DNA of 29,648 nt from Opitutia bacterium UBA957. GTDB lineage: Bacteria; Verrucomicrobiota; Verrucomicrobiia; Opitutales; UBA953. Position 1 is the first letter of the stretch. Every line of letters starts with the position of its first letter. This document shows positions 24,058 through 29,648 of the stretch, one piece after another. The notes under the pieces were generated by a model that saw only the letters and a program-made list of their open reading frames with translations, did no database searches and was not told the origin of the DNA. The DNA is taken from positions 21,133-50,780 of the forward strand of contig DBCN01000118.1 of the NCBI GenBank assembly GCA_002293065.1, written 5' to 3'. The position numbers and the translations under genes are program-made.

Positions 24058-24375
24058 TCAGCGAATGCCCAGGATCCAGGCTTGGTAGGCGGGGCTGACG
24101 TGCGAGGCCGGGGCCGCCAGCCATTGGGGTACCGCGTAGGGATGCCGGCTGTGCACCCAGGCGCGTAAGGCGGCTTCCTGGGCGGCAGCGAGTTTGAAGG
24201 TGAGACGGTATTCCTCATCGGCTTGGGCGACGCCTTCCCAGATGAAGTGGGAACGGAGGGGGCCCTCGACCTGGGCGCAGGCCGCGAGGCGTGCCGCCAC
24301 GGCGCCTGCGGCCAAGGTGTCGGCTTCCGCTTTGCTGGGCAAGGTCGTCCAAGCGACCAGCACCCCGTCAGTCAT
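24058..24375 (-). CDS. cutA: CutA family divalent-cation tolerance protein
   Basis: CutA is a small trimeric protein of the PII-like fold, linked to divalent cation tolerance in E. coli, with an unclear biochemical role. The 105-aa product has the family motifs VLVAWTTLPSKAEADTLA, RLAACAQVEGPLRSHFIWEG and EYRLTFKL, and near the C-terminus HPYAVPQWLAAP. ATG 24375 (MTDGVLVAW) is chosen over 24390; it overlaps the stop of the LOG-family gene by 8 nt, suggesting translational coupling. Confidence 0.92.
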   Translation of the reverse strand: MTDGVLVAWTTLPSKAEADTLAAGAVAARLAACAQVEGPLRSHFIWEGVAQADEEYRLTFKLAAAQEAALRAWVHSRHPYAVPQWLAAPASHVSPAYQAWILGIR

Positions 24376-25228
24376 TGGGCTCGTGGCCATCCTTCAGGTA
24401 CTTTTCGGTGATGATGCTGATGAGCGTGTCGCGCGCTTCCTGCACCGAGTCCACGTGCACGTAGAGGTCGCGGTCTTCCGGCGAGACCATGCCCCACTCG
24501 TGGAAGACTTCGAAGTTGAGGAGCTTCTTCCAGAACTCGGAACCGAAGAGCAGGACGGGGAGGTGCTTCTTCGTTTTGCCCGTCTGGATGAGCGTCATCA
24601 TTTCGAAGAGCTCGTCGAAAGTCCCGAAGCCGCCCGGGAAGGCGACCATCGCCTTGGCGAGGTAGAGGAACCAATATTTCCGGACGAAGAAATAATGGAA
24701 TTCGAGGTCGAGCTCCGGGGTGATGTAGGGGTTGTGGCTTTGTTCGAAGGGCAGGGCGATGCCCAAGCCGACCGATCGGCCACCGGCTTCGAAGGCGCCG
24801 CGGTTGGCGGCCTCCATGATGCCCGGGCCGCCGCCCGAGCAGACCAAGAAGCGTTGCCACTCCGGCAGCGAGAGCGACCACTTGGTCATTTCGTAGGCGA
24901 GTTCGCGGCAGGCTTCGTAGTAAGGGGCGCTGCGCAGGTTCATTTCCGCGATGCGCAACCGGGCGGAGCATTCGGCGCCTGAACACTCGCCGCGCGCGAT
25001 GAGCGCCTTGACCTCGTCGTATTGGGCGCGGGCCTGCTCAAGGGGGAGGGTGCGGGCCGACCCGAACATGACCACGGTGTTGCGGACGTTGTATTTCTTG
25101 AACCGGAGGTGGGGCTCGGTGAGCTCCGTCATGACCCGGATGGTCCGGGCCTGTGGGCTGGCCATGAACTCCTGATTCAGGTAGGCGCGCTTGGGTGGGG
25201 GGCGCTTCTTTCCTTCTTCGGGGCTCAT
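24368..25228 (-). CDS. LOG-family (TIGR00730-type) nucleotide 5'-monophosphate phosphoribohydrolase-like protein
   Basis: LOG-like proteins, once called lysine decarboxylases, cleave nucleoside monophosphates to a base and ribose 5-phosphate. The 286-aa product has the two signature motifs: SGGGPGIMEAANRGA at about 131-145, and P198-GGFGTFDE206 in MVAFPGGFGTFDELFEMM. It is longer than the short plant-type LOGs, with an N-terminal extension (about residues 1-50) rich in Lys/Pro. ATG 25228 (MSPEEGKKRPPP) is preferred; ATGs at 25237 and 25321 are in frame. It is the first gene of a LOG-cutA-CPBP unit and is divergent from rpmH across 98 nt. Confidence 0.9.
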   Translation of the reverse strand: MSPEEGKKRPPPKRAYLNQEFMASPQARTIRVMTELTEPHLRFKKYNVRNTVVMFGSARTLPLEQARAQYDEVKALIARGECSGAECSARLRIAEMNLRSAPYYEACRELAYEMTKWSLSLPEWQRFLVCSGGGPGIMEAANRGAFEAGGRSVGLGIALPFEQSHNPYITPELDLEFHYFFVRKYWFLYLAKAMVAFPGGFGTFDELFEMMTLIQTGKTKKHLPVLLFGSEFWKKLLNFEVFHEWGMVSPEDRDLYVHVDSVQEARDTLISIITEKYLKDGHEPND

Positions 25229-25281
25229 TCCCCCCATCTTTCCACCCCTAAGGCTTCCTGCCAAGCCGGGAAGCGTGGGGC

Positions 25282-25312
25282 TTGACAGGCTGGGCGGGGT
25301 GTCCTTGGCTAT
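25282..25312 (+). promoter_or_regulatory. Possible rpmH promoter
   Basis: A perfect TTGACA lies at 25282-25287. The best downstream element is TGGCTAT near 25306-25312, a poor -10 match at 18-19 nt spacing. The position, 14-45 nt before the rpmH ATG, is reasonable for a strong ribosomal-protein promoter. Confidence 0.3.
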
Positions 25313-25326
25313 CCCCTTCAAACGCC

Positions 25327-25473
25327 ATGCAACCCACCTACCGCCCTTCTAAGATCTCCCGCGCCCGCAAGTGCGGTTTCCTCGCCCGCTCGAAGACCAA
25401 GGGCGGTCGTAAGGTCATTGCCGCTCGTCGTAAGCTCGGCCGCAAGCGCCTCGGCACGGCTTCCTGGAAGTAA
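25327..25473 (+). CDS. rpmH: 50S ribosomal protein L34
   Basis: L34 is a small structural protein of the large ribosomal subunit. The 48-aa product MQPTYRPSKISRARKCGF, followed by LARSKTKGGRKVIAARRKLG and RKRLGTASWK, is a canonical, highly basic L34. ATG 25327 is the universal family start; an in-frame ATG at 25282 would add a non-homologous 15 residues. It heads the rpmH-rnpA-yidD unit, with 4 nt to rnpA. The usual divergent dnaA is absent; a LOG-family gene is there instead. Confidence 0.97.
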   Translation: MQPTYRPSKISRARKCGFLARSKTKGGRKVIAARRKLGRKRLGTASWK

Positions 25474-25477
25474 GCGC

Positions 25478-25849
25478 ATGCGTCTTCCGCGGGAACGTCG
25501 GATTCGTGCCTCGGCCGATTTCCAACGCCTCCGCTCCCAAGGCTCGCGGCTAGACTGCGGGCCTTTTCTTTTGAATGTCGGGCCCGCCGAGGCGGGGGCC
25601 GAAGTCGAACCAGCTCGCTTCGCCGTGGTGGTGGCCAAAAAGGCCATTCCGTTGGCGGTGAACCGGAATCGCGCCAAGCGCCTGGCGCGCGAGCTCTTTC
25701 GGACCGACCCGGAGGCCTTGCCAGCGGGATGGGAGGTCGTCCTCATCGCCCGTCCGAGCCTGTTGCGTAAGCCGCTCAAGGACTTGCGACGGATCTATGC
25801 CGTCGCCGTCGCCGGTGCCGTGGCGAAGGCCTCCAAACAGGCCGAATGA
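25478..25849 (+). CDS. rnpA: Ribonuclease P protein component
   Basis: RnpA is the protein subunit of RNase P, which matures tRNA 5' ends with the catalytic RNA. The 123-aa product starts RLPRERRIRASADFQRLRSQ, and has FAVVVAKKAIPLAVNRNRAK with the RNR motif at 62-68 (NRNRAKR) that contacts the RNA, followed by LLRKPLKDLRRIYA. The start ATG at 25478 is 4 nt after rpmH. It overlaps yidD by 4 nt (ATGA). Confidence 0.94.
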   Translation: MRLPRERRIRASADFQRLRSQGSRLDCGPFLLNVGPAEAGAEVEPARFAVVVAKKAIPLAVNRNRAKRLARELFRTDPEALPAGWEVVLIARPSLLRKPLKDLRRIYAVAVAGAVAKASKQAE

Positions 25850-26097
25850 GCGGATCGCCCCCATCGTGGTTGGCCCGGTGCGCCTTGGGCGCGGTTGCCT
25901 TCTACAAAAAGTTCCTCTCCAAGCCGCTGCACCTGATTCCCGGCTCGGGTTGTCGGTTCTATCCCACGTGCTCTTGCTATATGGGCACGAGTTTGGAGCG
26001 CTTTGGATTCTTCAAGGGAGTTTGGTTGGGGCTCAAGCGCCTGGGCCGTTGCCATCCCTGGGGTGGCTCCGGTGTCGATGAGGTGCCGGAAAAGTAA
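25846..26097 (+). CDS. yidD: Membrane protein insertion efficiency factor YidD
   Basis: YidD is a small inner-membrane-associated protein that assists YidC-dependent insertion. The 83-aa product carries the family core: AFYKKFLSKPLHLIPGSGCR, FYPTCSCYMGTSLERFGFFK, and GRCHPWGGSGVDEVPEK at the C-terminus. The conserved CRFYPTCS and RCHPWG motifs are complete. Its start overlaps the rnpA stop. In many bacteria yidC follows; here an LtaS-like enzyme gene is next, after 69 nt. Confidence 0.95.
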   Translation: MSGSPPSWLARCALGAVAFYKKFLSKPLHLIPGSGCRFYPTCSCYMGTSLERFGFFKGVWLGLKRLGRCHPWGGSGVDEVPEK

Positions 26098-26115
26098 CCG
26101 TCCAACGGTTGGGCC

Positions 26116-26155
26116 GCCCGCCAAATAGGCTCGCCCCCTACCGGGGTTTGCGGGC
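26116..26155 (+). other. Hairpin between yidD and the LtaS-like gene
   Basis: GCCCGC (26116-26121) and GCGGGC (26150-26155) enclose an inner CCCC/GGGG pairing around a CTACC-type loop. Upstream lies the 11-bp palindrome CCAACGGTTGG (26102-26112). No T-run follows, so this may be a leader structure of the next gene, whose GTG is 11 nt downstream, rather than a terminator. Confidence 0.35.
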
Positions 26156-26166
26156 ATCTTCCCGGC

Positions 26167-28173
26167 GTGAAAGCATTGCTTCTTCGGAACTTCCGGACGC
26201 GTCAAGGTGGCACCTGGCTGCTGGCCTTAACCTACCTCGCGCTCGGCACGTTGCTGCGCCTCGGCTTCTTGCTGGCCTCGGCCGGCGAGGTCTCCTGGGG
26301 TCTGCCGACCTTTGCCTCGTTGTTCATCGGTTTCCTTTTCGACCTGCTGATGGCATGGTTCCTCACGCTGCCGTTCGCCGGCATGAGCCTCATCGGTGGC
26401 GCTTTCTGGCGCCGTTGGGTGCTCCTCCCGGCTTGGGGCTTCGGCGCCTTCTTGTTCACTTTCTGGAAGGTTTCCGAAATCCTTTTCTGGGAGGAGTTCG
26501 GCGTGCGCTTCAACTTCATCGCCGTCGATTACCTGATCTACACGACCGAGGTGGTGAAGAACATCAAGGAGTCCTACAACCTCCCGCTCATCGTTGCGGC
26601 GGTGCTCTTCGTCGCCGCGGGTTTCTATTTCATCTGGCGCCGCTTGGGCTGCATGCAGTTGTGGGCGGAAGGGGCCGGCGACGATGCCACGCCCCGCTGG
26701 CGGACGTTGGCTTGGTTGGGGACGCCCATGCTCCTCGTCTTGGTCTATGCTTACGCCGTGGGCCGCCATGACCTCAAAGCGGCGTCAACCGTCCATACGG
26801 GCGTGGGCGAACGCCTGGTCGCGGGTTTCCGCCACATGGGCGACCCCCAGCCGAATTTCGCCAACAGCTACGACACCGAGCTGTCCAAAAACGGCGAATA
26901 CGCCTTCTTGGCCGCGTTCTGGGCGAACCAGTTGGAATGGAAACGCTTCTATCCTTCGGCCAAGTCCGACCCGATCGCCGGCCTGTCCAAGCACCTCCAG
27001 GCGGATAAGCCCGAGGGCATCACGCGTGTGGTCAAGCCGGCGGGCCCCGCCCGTCGCTTGAACGTCATCCAAATCACCATCGAGAGCCTGAGCGCCGAGT
27101 TCCTCGGTTGCTACGGCGACCCGGCGTACGCGGCCAAGAACTTGACGCCCAACCTCGATGCCATCGCCAAAGAATCGCTCTGGTTCCGGAATTGCTACGC
27201 CGGGGGCACGCGCACCGTGCGCGGCATGGAGGCGCTGGCGCTTTCCATCCCGCCCATTCCGGGGCAGTCCGTGCTGCGCCGCAAGGGTTGCGAAGACCTG
27301 TGCACGCTGGGTTCGGTCCTGAAGCAGGCCGGCTACGAGACCGCCTTCATCTACGGCGGCGATGGGTTCTTCGATAACATGAATTACTTCTTCGGGGCGA
27401 ATGGCTATCGTCTCGTCGATCTGCCGCGCCAGGTGGCGGCCGGCAAGCAGCCGACTTTCGCCAACGCCTGGGGGGCGTGCGACGAAGACTCGTTCGCTTG
27501 GTCCCTGGAAGAAGCCGATAAGGCGCACGCCGCGGGCAAGCCTTTCCATCACTTCGTGATGTCGACCTCCAACCATCGTCCGTACACCTGGCCAGCCGGC
27601 AAGATCGACCCCAAGCTCGTCAACCGCGAGGGCGGGGTGGCTTACACGGACTACGCCATCGGTGCCTTCCTGAAGGCGGCCGCCGCCAAGCCCTGGTTCA
27701 AGGACACTGTTTTCGTGATCGTCTCGGATCACTGCGCTTCGGTGGCCGGTAAGCGTGAGTTGGAGGTCCGTAAATATGAAATCCCCCTTTTCATCTGGTC
27801 CCCCGGCAATGTTCAGGCCCGTCGTTTTGATCCGATGATGAGCCAGATCGACATGGCGCCGACGGTGCTCGGTCTGCTCAACCTTCCCTACACGTCGCGC
27901 TTCGTGGGGACCGATGTCCTGCAGCCGGGCTACCAACCGCGGGCCTTCATCAGCAATTACCAGAAGGTGGCGATGCTCCGCGGCGATGGCCTGTTGACGG
28001 TCCTGAAGCCGGTGCGGAACGCCACCCAGTACCAGGCCGATCTCGCCACGGGGGCGCTGGCTCCGCGCGTGCCGGCGCCGGGTGATGAGGATGCCCTGCA
28101 GCAGACGATCGAATTCTATCAGGGTACCGATCAGCTCTTCAACCAAGGTGGCCTCGCCAATCCCCAGCGCTGA
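26167..28173 (+). CDS. LtaS/sulfatase-fold membrane phosphotransferase-like protein
   Basis: The 668-aa product has about five N-terminal membrane helices (to residue ~205) and a large extracytoplasmic alkaline-phosphatase-superfamily domain. That is the layout of lipoteichoic acid synthase, OpgB and related phosphoglycerol or phosphoethanolamine transferases. Active-site features are an early metal-ligand Glu (VIQITIESLSAEFLGCYG), a catalytic Thr at 348 or 350 (GGTRTVRGMEAL), FIYGGDGFFDNMNYFF, STSNHRPY, and IVSDHCAS. The start is GTG at 26167. In an outer-membrane-bearing cell it probably decorates a glycan or lipid in the envelope; substrate not predictable. The PAP2 gene begins inside its 3' end. 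Confidence 0.87.
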   Translation: MKALLLRNFRTRQGGTWLLALTYLALGTLLRLGFLLASAGEVSWGLPTFASLFIGFLFDLLMAWFLTLPFAGMSLIGGAFWRRWVLLPAWGFGAFLFTFWKVSEILFWEEFGVRFNFIAVDYLIYTTEVVKNIKESYNLPLIVAAVLFVAAGFYFIWRRLGCMQLWAEGAGDDATPRWRTLAWLGTPMLLVLVYAYAVGRHDLKAASTVHTGVGERLVAGFRHMGDPQPNFANSYDTELSKNGEYAFLAAFWANQLEWKRFYPSAKSDPIAGLSKHLQADKPEGITRVVKPAGPARRLNVIQITIESLSAEFLGCYGDPAYAAKNLTPNLDAIAKESLWFRNCYAGGTRTVRGMEALALSIPPIPGQSVLRRKGCEDLCTLGSVLKQAGYETAFIYGGDGFFDNMNYFFGANGYRLVDLPRQVAAGKQPTFANAWGACDEDSFAWSLEEADKAHAAGKPFHHFVMSTSNHRPYTWPAGKIDPKLVNREGGVAYTDYAIGAFLKAAAAKPWFKDTVFVIVSDHCASVAGKRELEVRKYEIPLFIWSPGNVQARRFDPMMSQIDMAPTVLGLLNLPYTSRFVGTDVLQPGYQPRAFISNYQKVAMLRGDGLLTVLKPVRNATQYQADLATGALAPRVPAPGDEDALQQTIEFYQGTDQLFNQGGLANPQR

Positions 28174-28837
28174 GCGCCCGTCGCTCCTTTGGCCGAGCCT
28201 CGCCCTCGTGGCGGTGGTGGTCTTCTTCGGCGTGCCGGGTCTCGGTGGGGAGTCGGTCGACCTATGGTTCCAAGCTCTTTTCTGGGACGGTAAGGCCTGG
28301 CTGATCCCGCATGACAACCGGTGGGGAAAATGGTTGGCCTACGATGGCCCCAAGGCGGTGCTCATCCTCTTCGCGGTGGTAACGTTGGTGCGGGCGCTGT
28401 GGGCAACCTTCACCGGCCGCGTCTCACGGCTTTTTTGGTTCACCTTGCTGTGCCTGGCGACGGTTTCGATCGTGGCGACCCAGCTCCGGGCCGTCAGTCA
28501 GATGGCGACGCCGCTGGCGCTGAACCTGTACGGGGGAACTTGGGAGCACCTCCTGCTTTTTGAGCCGAAGCCGAACGGATACCCGAGCAACGCGTTTCCT
28601 GCCGGGCATGCGAGCGGGGGCTTTGCCTTGCTCGGTCTCTACTGGTGCTGGCCGCGCGCCCGCCGCAACTGGGGCCTCTGGCTCGGCCTCGGGCTCGGGT
28701 GCTGGATGGGGCTCTACCAGATCGCGCGGGGCGAACACTTCCTCTCGCACACCTTGGCCACGGCCGCGTTGGCGTGGCTGCTGTGCGCAGGTCTGGTCCG
28801 CTGGATCCGTCCGCAACCGGACGGCCCGCCGGCTTAG
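28148..28837 (+). CDS. PAP2-family membrane phosphatase
   Basis: PAP2 proteins remove phosphate from lipid phosphates at the membrane. The 229-aa product has about six hydrophobic helices. Catalytic motif 2 is P151-A-G-H154 (NAFPAGHASGGFALLG), and motif 3 is R194...H201 (IARGEHFLSHTLATAAL). The first motif is degenerate (R114 ... T121-P122, in LRAVSQMATP), as in a proteobacterial PAP2 branch with FPAGHASGG and RGAHFLSH. The start is taken as GTG 28148, overlapping the LtaS-like gene by 26 nt. Its tight coupling to that gene suggests a shared lipid substrate. The stop overlaps the pseudopilin stop on the other strand. Confidence 0.88.
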   Translation: MASPIPSAERPSLLWPSLALVAVVVFFGVPGLGGESVDLWFQALFWDGKAWLIPHDNRWGKWLAYDGPKAVLILFAVVTLVRALWATFTGRVSRLFWFTLLCLATVSIVATQLRAVSQMATPLALNLYGGTWEHLLLFEPKPNGYPSNAFPAGHASGGFALLGLYWCWPRARRNWGLWLGLGLGCWMGLYQIARGEHFLSHTLATAALAWLLCAGLVRWIRPQPDGPPA

Positions 28838-29628
28838 TTCGTCCAGCTGGTGATGTTGTCCGAGCGGAACGGGCCGGCTTCGTTGGACTCGTCGCCGTAA
28901 GTCGACGGCACCATGCCGGTCTTGGACATCGGGTTGGATCCGGAATCATCCCAGTAGTCGCCAAAGCTGGGCGCATCGTCGGGATTCGTCGGTTCGATGT
29001 AGTTCGCACCGCAGCTGACGATCAGGAAGCCCGGGGAGAGCCAGAACTTGAAGGGGTCGGCAAAGATGCCCGTCGTCGGATTCTGGATCGCCGTCGAGGA
29101 ACTGGGGAGGATGCGGTAACGGTAGTCGTACGGATTACCCCATGGATCGCGGAATTCAAAGGCCGCCGCGGCCCCGCCGGACCAGTCGTTGAGTCCGAGG
29201 GACTTGTCGTCGTTGGAGGTGACCGCCCCGACGCTGAGGAAGGGCTTCATCTTGCGGTTCGAGCCACCCGGGAGGGTGGCGTCGTTGAAGTTCCGGAGCG
29301 CGACGGAGCTGCCGCCGCCGCTGAGGGCCGTGCTGACGAGGCGTTTGCGGCCCACCAGCTGGTCGAAGAGGTCCTTGCGGAAGCCGGGATCGTCGCCGCC
29401 CGCGAGGCCACCCGTGCCGCGGCAAGGGTAGTCGCCGTACATCTTCTTGTACATTTCACAGGCCGTGGAGAGGGCCGTGATTTCGCCCTTGGCGGTGGCC
29501 TTGTTGTTGCCGTTCTTGGCGGCCTTGAAGAGGGAGAAGGTGAGGGAGGCGAGGATGGCGATGATCGCGATCACGAGCAGGAGCTCGATGAGCGTGAAGC
29601 CTCGGCGGGCGGGGGTGCGGGTCGTCAT
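28834..29628 (-). CDS. Type II secretion/type IV pilus-like pseudopilin (GspG-like)
   Basis: The 264-aa product has a class III signal: ARRG10 then F11-TLIE15, with cleavage after Gly10 by a prepilin peptidase and the conserved Glu at +5, followed by a hydrophobic helix (LLLVIAIIAILASLTFSLF). The globular part has ALSTACEMYKKMYGDYP, typical of GspG-like pseudopilins, and a DPWGNPYDYRYR motif. It is longer than E. coli GspG (about 140 aa), in the style of the many single pseudopilin-like genes in Verrucomicrobia and Planctomycetes. The ATG at 29628 lies 20 nt from the window edge, so upstream context is not visible. No other secretion gene is adjacent. Confidence 0.9.
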   Translation of the reverse strand: MTTRTPARRGFTLIELLLVIAIIAILASLTFSLFKAAKNGNNKATAKGEITALSTACEMYKKMYGDYPCRGTGGLAGGDDPGFRKDLFDQLVGRKRLVSTALSGGGSSVALRNFNDATLPGGSNRKMKPFLSVGAVTSNDDKSLGLNDWSGGAAAAFEFRDPWGNPYDYRYRILPSSSTAIQNPTTGIFADPFKFWLSPGFLIVSCGANYIEPTNPDDAPSFGDYWDDSGSNPMSKTGMVPSTYGDESNEAGPFRSDNITSWTN

Positions 29629-29648
29629 GGGGGCGGGGTAAGCTTAGA

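Noticed and set aside
25229..25326. Replication origin next to rpmH
   Set aside because: dnaA and dnaN are absent and I find no DnaA-box cluster in the gap; the rpmH-rnpA unit alone is not evidence for an origin.
26102..26112. CCAACGGTTGG palindrome as an operator
   Set aside because: A single short palindrome in a GC-rich gap without promoter elements is not enough to call a regulatory site.
1..29648. tRNA genes, CRISPR arrays, insertion sequences and prophage genes
   Set aside because: No T-loop-type GTTCGA context with a cloverleaf, no spaced repeats, no transposase or integrase motifs and no terminal inverted repeats were seen.

Overview
The window is a gene-dense, GC-rich stretch of a chromosome from a Gram-negative bacterium. 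Evidence for an outer membrane is an LptD-type porin, a type II-style pseudopilin, and possible lipid A-type envelope enzymes. A secreted C-type sulfatase, a Tat-exported GH109-like glycosidase, a Lys/Ala/Pro-tailed Obg and a general lack of Shine-Dalgarno motifs together suggest Verrucomicrobiota, perhaps an Opitutales-like lineage. That placement is inference from gene style; no rRNA is present to test it. I see no tRNA, rRNA, insertion sequence, prophage or CRISPR array, and no gene-free stretch longer than about 150 bases.

Layout. 1-3506 (minus): an lptD-scpA pair separated by 3 nt, then an 81-aa protein of unknown function and the start of a proline-rich protein cut by the window edge. 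3597-6094 (plus): glycogen branching enzyme glgB and a small TPR-like protein. 6096-7937 (minus): secreted sulfatase with an extra C-terminal beta-rich module. 7999-9716 (plus): small membrane protein and an Nramp metal transporter. 9717-12561 (plus): an AT-rich control region followed by a nitrate/sulfonate/taurine-type ABC importer (binding protein, hairpin, ATPase, permease). 12625-13932 (plus): obg. 13939-14842 (minus): Fe-S carrier and exported MsrB. 14934-15647 (plus): unknown membrane protein. 15648-17146 (minus): bifunctional-nuclease-domain protein overlapping a tRNA dihydrouridine synthase. 17271-21383 (plus): M3 oligopeptidase and typA/bipA, each followed by a hairpin. 21393-25228 (minus): tsaE, GH109-like oxidoreductase/glycosidase, CPBP protease, cutA, LOG-family nucleosidase. 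25327-28837 (plus): rpmH-rnpA-yidD, then an LtaS-like alkaline-phosphatase-fold enzyme and a PAP2 phosphatase. 28834-29628 (minus): pseudopilin.

How the genes fit together. Most of the window is housekeeping: ribosome and translation factors (Obg, TypA, L34, TsaE, Dus, RnpA), chromosome segregation (ScpA), proteolysis and Fe-S/oxidative repair. Overlaid on this are envelope and carbohydrate functions (LptD, sulfatase, GH109, LtaS-like plus PAP2, glycogen branching) and two uptake systems. No obviously new multi-gene system is visible. The items most worth checking are the histone-H1-like tail on Obg, the AT-rich repeat region before the ABC importer, terminators or inverted repeats built into coding ends, the envelope pair sitting where yidC often follows yidD, and the unassigned small genes.
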